From the NCBI GenBank assembly GCA_024362935.1, contig JANCRA010000007.1, positions 22,779,003 through 22,843,002 on the forward strand: a stretch of 64,000 nt of DNA. Reading direction: 5' to 3'. Positions within the stretch are counted from its first letter, which is position 1. Every line of letters begins with the position of its first letter. A program made the position numbers and the translations under genes. The notes beneath the pieces are model-generated. The model was not told the DNA's origin and ran no database searches. It saw only the letters and a list, made by a program, of their open reading frames with translations. Shown one piece after another: positions 34,110-47,312 of this stretch. This DNA comes from Setophaga petechia (lineage: Eukaryota > Chordata > Aves > Passeriformes > Parulidae).

Positions 34110-37100
34110 ACAGCGGGCGGGAGCCGTGGTGGTCGCTGTGACCGGGCGGGCAGACGTGGGGACAGCGCGCTAGGAAGGCTTCGGGCCAGCCGGTGCGGCC
34201 GCCCTGGTTAGTCTGGCCGCTCCAGGGCCTCCTCCCTACCGAGCCGAAGCTCTCCGATGCGGTTTCCAACCGGCTGTTTCCCAGCCAGCTTCATGGGGTG
34301 GGTCCCGGAGGTGACCCGGGCAGAGGAATTCCCGTGGCGTGCACGCTGCCTGTCCGTGCCGGGACCGGGCAGCCGGGAGCCAGAGCGGCTTCTGCAGCTC
34401 CCCCTGGACTGAAGCTGCCGAGGGACAGGGGACCGGTCACGGGCCACCCTGGCAAGGTGCCACTGAGGCGTCACACGCGGCATCCGTGAATGGGGCTGTG
34501 CCAAGCACCTTATCCCTCCTTAGGTGCAGTTATGAGGCTGGGACCGCACATGCCTGAGGTCTGGGATACCCTGAAATACTCGGACCTTCCTGAGTGCTCA
34601 GTGTGGGTCCCAGTACAGCCCCAGGGGCTCAGACTAGGATTGGTCCAGTCATCCCACCTCAGACAAATGCCCCTGGTCAGGACAAGGAAAGCTCACATCA
34701 GGCAGGGCCACGCAGCATCCCCTGGGAGCAGCCCCTCTCCCAGCCTCATGTGGCACACAGGGGACCATGTTCCCTCTCACAGGTAATCGATGGCAGCAGA
34801 TCCTGATCGCTTTCATTATTATTATTTTCTTATGCATGTGCGCACAGGAGATTTATCGCCAGCTATGGAGGCAAAATCAATTATTCATGTTATAAATTAG
34901 AAAATGATTTATGTTTGTGGGAGGCCAAGCAGCGTGGAGCCCCTGGCCGCGTGGGAGCTGAGTTTGTCTGGCAATGGCACCAGACAGCCCCTGCTAGCAC
35001 TTACCTGGTTTCTCCATCCCTTCTGCTCCTTGGGTGCTTTACCCAGGGATGCCCCCATCCTGTCACAGGGTGACCCAAGGATGATGACTAGCAGGCAGCA
35101 ACCAGCCTCTCCCACTCTGTAACTCCAGGTGTGAGACCATGAGGAAGGTTGGGAACTGCCATGGCCCGGTCACCCTGGCCAGTGCAACAGAATGATGCTC
35201 CACAGCAGTTTCCATGGCAGCAGTAAAACAGTCCAAGCACTGCAAGGTGTGGGCTGCAGAAGGACCCCCTTCTTTTTGTCCACTAGAAACAGAATCTCGT
35301 GTCCTCTCCAGCCTCAGCCACTGTGTCTGTGCTCCTGCTTCCCTCAAAGGACACGGTGGTACCCCCCAGATTGCCACCCATGGGGACAGAGACCCACTGT
35401 GCCACTAACACCCCTATGCTCCCCAGGAAAGAGCAAATGGGTCAGGGCATCCCACCTGAACTGGTTCCTGAGCTACCCCAGAATAGTACTGTAGGGTTTG
35501 GCTTGACCATGGCTCAGCTTCTCCTGGGCTAGAGTGGTCTGAGGGGTCCTGGGAGTCTTCCCAGGCATGGAGATCCCACTCCCTAAAGGCTGACTCTAGT
35601 TCTGCATAGAGCAGGGTGGCACTGGGCTCCCACTGCTCCCAGTTTTGGGACAGGGGTTTACCTGTTTCTGCCTGCTCTGCCCCCAGCCTGGCCATGCTGG
35701 TGGGGGCTCCAGTATCCCATCAGTGGTCCCAGTACCACTGGACTCCGTCCAAAACCCACTGCCCATGCCGTGTACCCAGCGGAGTGAATGCTGGAAACCA
35801 GGCAGCCGCTCTCTGCTGATAGCTGGGATTGCTCTTGCTTCTGAAGAGTCTTGATCTAAAGCTGCCATGTCTGTGCCTCCCAGGGGACAGCACAGCAAGC
35901 CGGGAGCTGCTGCCTGGCTCTCCTTGTCTGTTTATCTGCAGCTGCATCAGCTGGGGCCATGGGGAGGCACAGGCTGAAAGGAGCAGTGCAGGAGAGAAAG
36001 GAGCTGTTGGCAGCCCCAGATCTGGGACTGATCTCAAGTGGGCTGTGCATACAGCTCCTGCTTGCACAGCATCGACTGGCTTGCACCCTGGCTCTTGAAA
36101 TGGAAAGGACAGCATGGGACAACCTCAGCTCTCCCTGACCAGCCTTTTCTCTGTAAGCCCTGGAGTCTCTTCCCAGCCCCCAGAGCCTGCCAATTCCTGT
36201 GACTCCCGGGGCTCTCAGGGAGCTGAGAACCTGCGGGCTCAACATGCTCATGGGGGTGTCAGAGGAGGCAGAGCAGGGCTGCTCCTCCCTCACTCCTTGC
36301 AGGGTTTGAGCAGGAGGAACATGGACAACCAGGCATGGTCCAAGGACGGGGAACCACCTTGTCCACAAACAAGGCTGTTGCATCCATGTCAGACCCCAGC
36401 CAGACCTGGGGACCCTCTGGGACCACACATGGGTGCAGAGGGGTCCCTGGTTGCTCTCCTCTAGTCCTAAAGGACCCAGACAACCCAAGGAGTTCAGAGA
36501 ACTTCCACCTGGAGTCCCACCAAGCTGTGGGCAGATAGGAAATGAATGAACCACCTTCTGGGGCTGAGCATTGCCTCAAGCACCTTGCTGCACCCTGGTC
36601 CCAGAGAGCACAGGGCTGGCCCATGCTTGTGTGAGCATCCCTCTGATTTATTGCTGCAGAGCAAATGCTTACAGAGTGCTTTTGGCAGAGAAAAGCTCTG
36701 GGGAACCGCAAGAGGTGTGCAGGAACAACAAGGGAATCGGCTGTCATCTCCAGGGGCAGGCTGAGCACCCGCAGTCCTGGGTCCCTCTCCCGTGCCCGGC
36801 CAGGAAACACGCTCAGCCTGTGGGGAGGGGACTGCAGAGAGCTCGGGGCTGGGGTGGATTAGATCTGCTTTGCATTATTGCACAAAGCACCTGGGGACTC
36901 GGCGGCTCGTGGCAGCGCTGTGCAATGCAAGGCAGCGGGCAGCGGTGCGGGCAGACGCTGGCGGCCGGCGGGCAGGGAAGTGGCGCGGCCCCGAGCAGTG
37001 TGGGCTGCTGTGCAGGGGGAGCCGGGCTCTCCTGCTCCTTGCTCTCCTGCACATTGACAATGAATAGGCACAGGAGGCAGTGCTTGTGCTGCAGGAATCA

Positions 37101-40100
37101 ATACTGCTCCAGGAGCGGCCTGGGTGCTCCTCCCTGCGCTCCCGTGGGAGCCATCCCCAGCGTCTCTCCCACAGCTATCGCTGCAGCCTCCTTCGCTGCT
37201 GCCTGGCTCTCCAGCACTGAGCAGCACCCTGCAGCACAGGGATGACAGCCCCAGGACTGGGGAGCTTGCTAACCTGGATAGCCTGGCTCCTTTTGGAGAA
37301 GGGGGAATACGAAGGAGAGGCCTCTTGGGAGGGATCCAGGTTTTATGTCTTGGTTGTCCATACCCCTCCTGTTGTCCAGGTTGTCCATATTCCTCCTGTT
37401 GACTCCAGTTGGCTCCCATCGACGCTGTCACAGCCTGCTCTGCCACAGTCCCTAGAAGGTACCAGGGCGCCCTGGCTGGCTCTGGAAGGCACAGATGCTG
37501 CCAGGAGGTGATTTCTGCCCAGCAGTGTTCAGAGATGTTGCAACCTGAAGCAGCTCCCAGTCTCACCCAGCGCTGGCTGTGGCAGAGATGCTGCATCCAG
37601 TGCCAGCCCTGCCCCATGGGAAGTAACTCCACTGCTTTTGATAAGCTTTAATTGATTCATCAATGGGATCCACTTGGAGCTGATAAATCTTTCAGGAGTG
37701 CTGGCAGAGGAGGCTGAGCTGTGCAGGCTGGGCATTCCCCTGCCTCCTTGCAGCTGCATGGCTTCTCTGAAGCAGCTGGCTGCCCCGAGCGTGTCCTGCC
37801 AGCCCCAGCTGGCTGCAAGCAGCAGCCCAGGCTCCCCCTCAGCCTGTTTGCTATTTCCCAACCAGGGCTGCTGTCTGGGAGGGCTGCAGCAGAGTCTGAT
37901 GCCTCTACCCTGCTGATATCCCTTGGCCCGGGAGCCCCATCCCAGCGCTTCTGGGGAGGGGCATCTTTGTCCTTGGCTGAGAAGAGCTAATGGTTCCTCG
38001 CTCCATCACAGCACCAGCCAGGTCCTTCCTCTGTCTTCCTGTCCCCTCTCCTGGCATGGGACAGAGGAGTCCCCAGGTTGGGCGCTGCTACTGGTGCATC
38101 TCCACACCAGACACGGCTCTGGGATCCCAGGGGGACAAGTCCAGCTCGTCCCATAGGGCCAAGTCCTGCAGGGAGTGGTGGAAGGCTCTGACTCCCCCAC
38201 CCCGTGTCCCAGCAGGAAGGAGGGAAAGCAGGGACAGGGACTGCGAGGCAGGAGGCAAGCACAGGCGGATCCGGTTACAGGCAGCACGGGGCAGAGAGAT
38301 CGGCAGAGAACAGCAATGCAGCAAAAAGGGCTTTTAGTGATAATAAATAATTAACATTTCTAATGATGTCCCGGCGACAGGAAGAGTCCAAGCGGGGACC
38401 CAGGGACACTGTGCACGGTGACAGGAGAGGCTGGGGACCGTGCGGGGTCCAGGGAGGCTGCGCAGAGACAGGGGCTGGGCTGTGAGAGAGCTGCAGGGCT
38501 GGGGATCCCAGGGCAGGAGCTGGGCACCCCTGGAGACCCCCTGGGTGAGCAGTGCCTGGGGTCCAGCATTCACATCCTGCTGCTGCCAAGGATGTGGGAA
38601 ACCTGCGAGGAAGAGGACTGGATTAAACTGGAAGGAGACTAAATTAAACAAACTTGGGGGTTAACCAGACTTTGGTGATGGTAATGCCTTCCCAGGGTCT
38701 GCCGTGCCCAGCGAGCACCTGAGAGGGACTCCTGCTGGCAGCAGGAGGGGACTGGGGAGGGGTGCTGGGGGAAGAAGCTCACAGGGAGTTGCTGGGACGG
38801 GTGACAGTTGCTGGGACACTGCCAGCCGCGGCACAAAGAGACCCCACGCTGAAAGGTGTCCAGGGGATGCAGGAGCAGTGTGATCTAGGGTGCAGACCAG
38901 AGACAGAGGAGGTCTGTGGGCAAGACAGGAGATCAGACACTGTGGGGCAATGGCAGGGAGGGGACAGCATGGAGAAGAGGGATTAAGCAAGCAGCCATCT
39001 GAGCATGGGAGTCCATCACTGTGAGCCACCACACAACAGGCACACAGACATGGGAGAGGTAAAGCAATCCTAGGAGGAACCAGGAAGGCATTTCTGGCAG
39101 GACTGCTGTCATGCCTGCCTGGGCCCCGAGGGACCTGCCTGTGCTGGAATCAGCCTGGAAGAGGAGCAGAGGTATCATGGGGCTGCCAGGGAGGCAGAGC
39201 CCGGGAGACCCATGAAGGGAGGACAGCAACTCGTGCCCAACACAGCACAGGCTGTGGGGAAACAGAGTGCTCACTATAAATACATCAGCAGGGTAAACGC
39301 CAGGGAGGAGCAGAGCTATTTCAGCTAAAAGACAACATTAGCACAGGAACAACTGGGGATAAATTATCCATGAATACATTTACAGTGGAAATTAGACCCT
39401 CGGAGCAGGGATGTCCCAGCACAGCCCCTCCAGAGAAAAAAAGCAGTGCCAGGCAAGAGCCAGATCGGCTGGACAGCCGAGGAATCCACAGCGTGTTTTG
39501 GTGGCAGTGTGAGCCCTCTCCTTGTGTCAAAAAGCAGCAGGGGTTTATGATGGGATGTTTGCACATCACTGCATGCACGTGTGAGTGCAGGTGTGTGTGT
39601 GTGCATGGTATGCACGCACATTTGGGTGGCAGACTGAGTACTCACACAGGCAGAGGGGGTGGCTGCTCACAGACTGTTGTGTGTATGCATGTAGGTGCTT
39701 GTGAGTGTGCTGGCAGTGTGTGTGTGTGTGTGTGCTGTGCACCCACCAGGCTGTGTGCAGGTGTCTGGCCCTCATAATGCTCTAGAAAGGGGAATGAGGG
39801 CTCCAGTGAAGTATCCTGGAGGTTAGTGCCTCCAGTCAGCATTCCTGTGCTCACCTGCACCGTTTGTACTGCACCATCTGAAATTTGCTGGAGGACATTT
39901 GCTGGATGAGTGCTCTATGAATCCAGCAGATCCTGGGTGGATTCCTGTCTCTGATCCTAGGTGGATTCCCATCTGGCTCCCAGAGCAGTACTGTCCCTGC
40001 AAGAGCCACGGGGGACATCTGGCACTGCCACCACACAGGCTTACTCTGCTTGGCAGTGCCCTGTGCCACCCCTCTGCCCACTGCAATGCAAGCACGGGGC

Positions 40101-42410
40101 AGACTGCTCCCCACCTTCCTGCTGCCTTATCCCCAGGGACAGCCTGGGGTGGCAGATAAGCCACCAGGCAGAGGGTCACCAAGCGTCAGGGCTGCCGGCT
40201 TTAAGAAGGTTCCCATTCCCTGGGAGCTGGGTCAGTATGGATGGGGCCCCAGGAGCAAGGGCCAGGGGAAACTGGGACATATTAGTCCTGGGGATGGGAA
40301 AGGGAGGTCCCAGATGTGCAAAGAGGTGGCTGGTACTCATGCTGGCCCCAGCTCAGCAGAAGAGCCTTCCCCCTCCTTCACACAGCCCTCAGTGGAGCGC
40401 AGCATCTCCCTTCCCCCCGCAGCGTGTCTGGCTGCTGCTGGCTCTAATTTCCTGTGCATTGTCCCCATCACCGTGCCACCATTCCCTGCACATCCCACCC
40501 CCCTCCGTGCACCACACTGCCAGGCTCCCTGTGCCCCAACGCCTGCGCCCTACCTCACTGCTCTGCAAACGTCCCCGCCACTGTTCTCATGCATCCCAGC
40601 TCGTTCCACTGATGCTCCGTGCTTCCCTCTGCAGCCCCTTGCAGAGAGCTCTGTCAGACCCCAAGGTGCCTTTCCCATTATGTCCCCAGTGTGGATGCAT
40701 CCAGAGGGGTGGGATGGAGACATCTAGGCCAGCACAGGGCGCAGGGACTGGTGCAAGGATGTTTGTTATGGCCTTGGCTGTTGTTGTACCAAGGCGTCTG
40801 CTGGCTGCAAAGAAATATCCTGGCAAAGTGGCGGGATCCACGGGAAGGCCACGGAGGAGCTCCAAAAGCAGCTATTGGGGAACACCCTGCAGCCCCAGGA
40901 GTGGAAAACCACCCCACTGGGTGCCAGCAGCACTGCCTGGGGGCTGCAGTGTGCAAGGTGCTCTCGGCTCGTGTGTCCTGCTGGCACTTGGCATGCATGT
41001 GCTCACGGGGAGCTGTGGGGTGAGCACACCCCAGGGACACGGCATGTACACCTGCGGGGCCACACGTGTGCGTGCATGGCACCATGTGCCCAGCCGTGCC
41101 CTGTGCTGTGCACACACCGATGCACACGCACGGCTGCACGGCTGCACGTGTGCTGCACTGGCACACCGGCAGCCCTGCCCGCATGTGTGTGTGCTCGTGG
41201 CCAGCACCAAGCCCCACTGTGCTGGCATGCTGGGTTTAGAGCCCCAGGGAGCCACTGTGCCCGGTGCCATTCGCAGTCCTGGCATGCTCGAGCTGGCTGC
41301 CTGCTGGCATGTGTGTTTGCTGTACCTGCCAGTCATGGGGAGGGCAGTGGGAGCCAGCTTTGCAGTTTGTACAAATAATTATCTGGGTGTTACCAAAGCT
41401 GGGATGAGCAAGCAGCTCGTCAGCAGGAGTGCTCACCCTGGGCACACACGCACCCATGCAAGGTTGTAGCCAGGCATGGGGCTGTGGACACTGGCGGGCA
41501 GAGCACACCCACAGCACTGGGGTGCACGGGGGCACTCAAGCACGGCATCGCACATGTGTGGCGGCCACACTGACATCCCAGTCTGGTGGGTTTGCTTGGC
41601 ATCATGGCTCAGCAGGGCAAATGCAGAGAGCTGGTGTGGTTCCTGCCCCATGGCAGTGCCCCGTAGCAGGCTCCCTGTACCTGGATGCCAACATTCTGTC
41701 TGTGAGGACCCTGCAGCAGGCAGCCACACAGCAAGCCTGGTGCTCAGCCAGGCACCCTGCAAGAGGGAGTCGTCAGCAATGAAATAAAAGGGTATTTGAT
41801 GGCTGTATGGAAGCACCTTTGTGGGAAACAATCACTGTGACTGGAGAGCTCTCAAATCTAGCAGGGAGAGAAGAACGAGGAGCAACAGGCAGAAGCTGTA
41901 GCCAGACATGTTCAATGAGAAATAAGAGCTTTAGCAGAGGAGGTGATTAGCCACTTGAAGCAGCCAGGGTGGCATGAGTTCCTGCTGTCTTCCAACATGT
42001 CTCTGCTGCTGTCTCTCACAGTGCCCACAGCCCCAGACTCTGTACTGGGGCACCTGTGAATGTGCCACACTAGGGTGACCTGGCAGCCACGTGCCCTGTC
42101 AGTGCTGTCCCAGTCCCTGCCACAGCCACTTTGTGTTTCCAGACACACACAGAGAGCTCTGTGCCCAGCCCCTCAGGAAAACAGGTTGGCAAAGGCAGGC
42201 TTACATAAATGTCATCCTGCCTGGGGCATCCACTGACTACAAGATTTTGGGCAAGTCAATGCCTTGCGTGACCTAAGATGGGGCCTTTCTTAGAGTTGAG
42301 GCTGGCTGCCATGGCACAGCCTCTCCTGGGGCCCCTGCAGAGAGAGACGGTGATGTGCAGGGTGATGACACAGGCAGGTGCTGACCCCTCGGGGTGTGGC
42401 TGAGTGTTGG
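34110..42410. other. R3HCC1L-CRTAC1 intergenic region
   Basis: About 8.3 kb without a recognisable gene. It contains AT-rich enhancer-like islands (34785-34925, about 37625-37695, about 38300-38365), TG/CA-rich microsatellite patches (39585-39610, 39714-39735) and TGCACACG-type simple sequence at 40980-41200. A 502-codon open frame (39961-41469) overlaps the latter but shows no family signature or splice logic, so it is not called as a gene. Confidence 0.55.
34785..34925. promoter_or_regulatory. Candidate conserved non-coding element
   Basis: AT-rich island with TAATCGATGGCAG, CATTATTATTATTTTC, GATTTATCGCC, AAATCAATTATTCATG and AAAATGATTTATG. These are PBX/HOX and homeodomain-like motifs packed in 140 bases between GC-rich flanks. 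Non-coding. Conservation was not tested. Confidence 0.38.
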
Positions 42411-42412
42411 AT

Positions 42413-42690
42413 TCACAGAATAATAGAATGGTTTGGGATGGAAGGGACCTTAAAGATCATCTAGTTCCAATCCCCCTGCCATGGACAGGAATGCTGCCAA
42501 CTAGATCAGGTAACCCAGGGCTCCATCCAGCCTGGCCTTGAACACTTCGAAGGATGGGGCATCTAAAACTTCTCTGAGCAACCCATTCCTGTGTCTCACC
42601 GTTGTTAATGTGAATAATTTCCTTCTAACATCTTATCTAGATCTCCCCTCTTTTAGTTTAAAACTGGTCTCCCTTGCCCTTCCAAGAAAA
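42413..42690 (-). mobile_element. CR1 LINE 3' fragment upstream of CRTAC1
   Basis: Reverse complement of a typical avian CR1 3' end: the terminal ATTCTATG-type repeat (CACAGAATAATAGAATGG on this strand), then TGGAAGGGACCTTAAAGATC, CTGGCCTTGAACACTTCGAA and ATCTCCCCTCTTTTAGTTTA. It is better preserved than the other two fragments, hence younger. It stops about 200 bases before the CRTAC1 CpG island. Confidence 0.9.
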
Positions 42691-42879
42691 CAGTCCTGCA
42701 CCAGGGGCGTGCCCAGCTCCGCTCGCTTTCCTCCTCCTGTGCCCGACCTCCGCCGCCCCCAGCCGGGTCAGGCCCCTGGCTCTGCTCGGCTCATCACGCC
42801 AGCGGCCCTTGCAGGAGCTGGGGAGCCGTGCCCAGCCATGACCCGACTGCTCCCCATCCAGCACCCCGGAGTGACCGCA

Positions 42880-43340
42880 GCGAGCCCGGACGCGCTGCCC
42901 GCCGTGGCCGTGCAGCTCTCTCGGCCGTGACTCCGGCATCCCGGGGCGCCCCTCTCCTCCCGGTACCCGGTGCCCGGGGCGATGCTCCCCGTGCCCCCCC
43001 GCAGCACCGCAGGGCCGGACCTGGCTGCGGGCGGCCCCACCCCGCGCTCCCCATTGGCAGCGGCGCCCCCGCCCCGCTCGCCGCCGCCGCCGCCGCCCGT
43101 TCTTAAGGCGCCGCGCGGGCGGGCCGGGCCCGTCGGGAGCCGGGAGCGGAGCACCGGAGGCGGAGACGCGGCGGGCGGTGAGGCGGCGGTACGGGATGCG
43201 CTCCCGCCGCCGTGGGGGCGCCGGGCGGCCCCCCTGGCCCGTGAGTAGCCGTGTGGTTTTGCTGCTCCGCGAAGTTTCCCGGGGACTCCGGGGCGGGGAG
43301 GGGCGTCTGTCAACTCCGGCACGGTCACCGGCCCGGGGAG
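42880..43340 (+). promoter_or_regulatory. CRTAC1: CpG island, probable CRTAC1 promoter
   Basis: CpG-dense sequence with GC boxes and a TTCTTAAGG TATA-like element at about 43099. It lies about 100 bases before a short open exon that splices in phase to the CRTAC1 signal-peptide exon. No other gene start is near. Confidence 0.55.
43196..43240 (+). CDS. CRTAC1: CRTAC1 first coding exon (inferred)
   Basis: ATG followed by 15 codons ([15 protein letters not shown]) ending at a GTGAGT donor in phase 0. The next acceptor (CTCCCAG, 46941) resumes in phase 0 as [12 protein letters not shown]. Human CRTAC1 begins with a short divergent stretch followed by MSRML, so the joint falls where expected. The alternative is that translation starts at the ATG at 46951 and this exon is 5'UTR. 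Confidence 0.5.
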
Positions 43341-46300
43341 AAGTTGGTGGAGGGCGGAGCGGGACCGCGGGCACGTAGCCTGTCCCCGTGGCGTGGCGGG
43401 GATGCGGGGTAGTGAGCTGGGAGGGAGCGGGAAGAAGGATGGGATGGGGATGGAAGGATGCTGGGCTGGGGAGGACCGTGCTCAAGAGGCTGTACGGTGA
43501 TGGGCGGTGTGTGCTGGGACTGGAGAGCGCTGGCAGGAGCAGCAGGACTGCGAGCAGCGAGGGACAGCCCCTCTTTATAGCGGCACTTGTTCTTGGTCGT
43601 GGCCGAGCTCGTGGAGGAGCGGGGGGAGTGGGTAGAGGGGTCCAGCCATGTACCTGCCTGTGTGGGAAGGGGCTGGCTGTGTGCTGGTGGGCCTGAGCCC
43701 CCCAAGGAGCTGGTGTCCCTCCGGGGCGAGCTCAGAGGCTAAGGTGACTGCTCATCTCCACACTGCATTGGCTGCTGCTGGCTGAGCCCCAGCCTGCCAG
43801 GTCCAGCACTGAGGAGTCCTGCATAGGAGGGACAGGCTCGCAGCAGCGAGCAGACGTCGCAGCAGGACCCAGGCTCATGGGCTTTGGCTGGAGCAGAGGC
43901 ACTGCAGGGTCTGGACTGCTGGGCATTGAGGAGCTGCGGAGGGACACTGCTGGTACTCTGGGCAGCCCAGCTGCTGTGGAAGAGGGGTCTGATGGGTCTG
44001 TGGGACGTCTCCTGCCTGTCCTCTGCCCTGGCAGGTACAGCTGTGGCAGCCTGGCAATGCTAGCAATGTTACTGGGGCACATGCAGCATGGTGGCATGAG
44101 GTGCTAGGATGTCACCATGTTGTCACCGCTTTGGGGTGCGTTTGGGGTGCAGTGATGCCCTTGCTGCATGATGTCAAGAAATGTCGTGGAGGTGACTGCG
44201 GCCCACAGCGGGACGTTGCTGCAGTGGTGGCGCGTGACATCACTGGGGTGCGTGGTGAACAGGGCAGCAATGTCACGGTGACATGCGGGGTGAGGTGGCC
44301 ACACAGGGACCTCACACCGACCTTCCCCATGATGTAGATAGGGGATGTCCATGTGTGTACAGTGAGGACATCTGGGGACAGCATCTCCCCACTTGTGATG
44401 AGAGGTCTGGGGCCCAATCGCTTGCCTGTCCCTGGGTCCCCTTCCAATCCCACGCCACCCTCCCCACTGGGCACTGCCGGCCATAGCAATGCATGGGCTC
44501 AGATGAATCCTACATGCTGCATCTCTGGGGGGCCAGCATCCTCCCTCTGGGCTACCTGGCTGCACCCTGCATGGGTGTCTTGGCACCCTCCCAGTGGCTC
44601 TGCCCTGCTTGACACCTTGGCTTTGTGTCACTAGCCACGCTGCAGAAACCCCCTGGGGTGACCTTGCCACTGGATGCCACAACACAAGCCAGGACGTGAC
44701 TCTGCTGGAGCAAGATAGACTGAGGTCTGCCCTGAATACAGGCAGGGCCCCATGGCCTCAAACCCCAGGTGAAGCTTCATGCTGAGACTGTGGTTCTATC
44801 AAAAGCATGCTGGGAATGATGAGGCCCTTCTGCATGTGACATGCAGAGCCCAAGTCTGCCCCCCTTCCCCTTCCCAAAATGGCCTGGCTCTGGGCTGGAC
44901 ATCCCTTCCCCATGGCACCAAGCACCGGATCCACTGGGAAAAGCCTTTTGTCTCCAATCAGGAGCATTGTTTCCTACTGGAAAAGCTCCATCCAGCTTGG
45001 AGGGATTTCAGCTGCAGCTGGATGAGGCAGGGGGGGCACCTGGTAACAGTCCAGGCTCTGGGGAGTGGGAGCTGGAGTGGGCAAAGACAGGAGCCCTGCC
45101 AGTGGGCTGGGGACAGCCACCCATCGTCTGGCTGTGCCTGGGAGTGCTGCAGCTCTGCTCTGCAGGGCCAGGGGCTTATGTGGCAGCCCTGCACCCCTAT
45201 GTCCACAATGTCAGTGGCTCTCCCCCGTGCTCGTTTTGGTAAGCCTGGAGTGGGGCTGTGGCAAAGGCTCCCCCTCCTTCACTGTCTGCGGAGTGACACC
45301 CAGGGACTTTCCCATCCCTCAACAACCCGGTGAACCCTGTCCCCATCATGTGTGTCTTGAATGGGACCCCTGCACTGGGGAAGGATCCAGGCTCCTGCCC
45401 CTCAAGAGCTGCTCCAGACAGTCTGGCAGGGTAATGGGCCATCACAGGAAGAGATTTGGAGCATACCTCTCCCGAGGATGGAGCTGGGGACACACACACG
45501 TCCACCCTGGATGCTGTGCCCAGGCTACAGATGGGGTTGAAGAGGAAAGGGGAGCAGGCTGGTGCAATGGAATACAGAACTATGGGTGTTGTGGGCAGTA
45601 GGGTTAAGGTTTCCTGTGCAGCTGCAGAACAGCCCCTTCCTGCCCAGCCATGTGGGCCTGGAAGCTAGTTATGGCATGGGAATCCTGGCCCCCAAGAGAC
45701 CCTTGAGACCATTCCCATCCCCAGAGGAGGCAGCAGCAGGCTGTTCTCCACAATCTGCTGGGTCTGCTGGGGTCTAAATGGGCACCTTCCCCTATCCAAG
45801 CTGGGCATATGTGGTACCACAGAGCTGCCACCACTCCTGGGCTTGCTGAGTCCAACAGCACAGGGGTCAGCTGGCAGGGGATCATTCACTCCTGGACAGG
45901 GGGACTGTTCCTGGCTGGGGAGGGCAGGAACAGTCCTGTCCGGGCACAGTCACATGCAGCATTGTCCCTTTGCAGGCCAGGTGCCCCAACCACCCCTCCG
46001 GTTTGCAAGAGGGGACCAGGCTGCTTTTTCTCCCAGCTGGAGTGCAGGCATGTGGGATCATGCCCACAGCCTGGGGACAGACAGCTCATCTCTGGGCTCT
46101 TCCCCTCTGGAGGTGACTGCCAGGCCTGGGATAAGGGGTTGCCCTACTAAGTGCCACCTTGCTCATCACCTGTGCTACAGCCAGGTCAGAGCCAGCTCCA
46201 AAATCTCTGCAGCCTTGCCAGCAGTGCTGGCAGAGGCTGTCCTCCGCAGTCCAGGTTAAATGAGCCTCTCTTCCCAGTCTCCTGTTCCTCCCAGCACCTT

Positions 46301-47270
46301 CTCATGGCTGCATCCCTGTGCAGAAGCTTTCCCTGGCCAGGCTGGAAGGAGCTCACCCTGCAGAGACCCTGGGAGGAACATTTCCAGTAGGATGGGGAAA
46401 CTGAGGCATGTGGGAGTAACCTGATAAAGTATCCCTGTGTTCTCCCTGTGAACTTCCCTAGCTCTGGAAGACCAATGGGACAGAAGACAAACTCCTTGGG
46501 CCAGTGAATGTCTTCTTCCTCTGACCCTGCCAAGGGAGCAGTGATTGACATTTTGACTTGCCAGGACCTTGGAAGCCGGTGGCACCTTAGGGCAGAGTGA
46601 GCTGGTCCAGAGTGAGCTGAGCCCAGCTTTGTCAGCCCCCTGAGCCCTCCTGCTGCCTCTCCAGTCCCTCTAGTAGGATGGGCTGCCAAGGCTGGGCTGC
46701 TGCTCAGCCCCAGCTCACTGGAGCATGGTCTTGTTCCAAGGGTGAGCAGTTCCAGGACAGTCCATGCATGGGGACACCAGAGTGACAGTGCCCAGTGGTC
46801 AAGAGACAGGTGGCGTGGTGCAGGCTGGAGTGCTGTGGCAAGGGGGAAAAGAGGGCATCTCCCATGCAAGGACAGTGGGTCTGCTTGGGCACGGTGGAGC
46901 AGAGTCTGCTCCTGAGCTGATGGGCTGTAGGTCTCTCCCAGGTGTCCAGGATGCTGGCGCTATGCCTGCTGTCCCTGGCCTGGCTCAGCGAGGGCTCCCA
47001 GCGCAGCGAGCCCATGTTTGCAGCCGTCACCCACCGCCTCCTGCCGCCTGACTACGACAGCAATCCCACCCAGCTCAACTACGGCGTGGCCGTCACCGAC
47101 CTGGATGCCGACGGTGACTTCGAGATTGTGGTGGCAGGGTGAGTGGGGCACCCCGAATGCCTCAGTGACAGCAGGGACAGGAATTCCACTCTCCTCTGTG
47201 GTCTTGTGGCCAGCTGGGGGGGTTGTGCACATTGGTGGTTGGGTTGAAGTGTGCATGCACCCACCAGTGA

Positions 47271-47312
<42 letters not shown>

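Noticed and set aside
33153..34211. 352-codon open frame on + over the CpG island
   Set aside because: Arg/Ala/Pro/Gly-rich product typical of CpG-island translation; no domain and no splice logic.
39961..41469. 502-codon open frame as a protein-coding gene
   Set aside because: No family signature, no introns or exon partners and simple-sequence overlap. Kept only as a finding.
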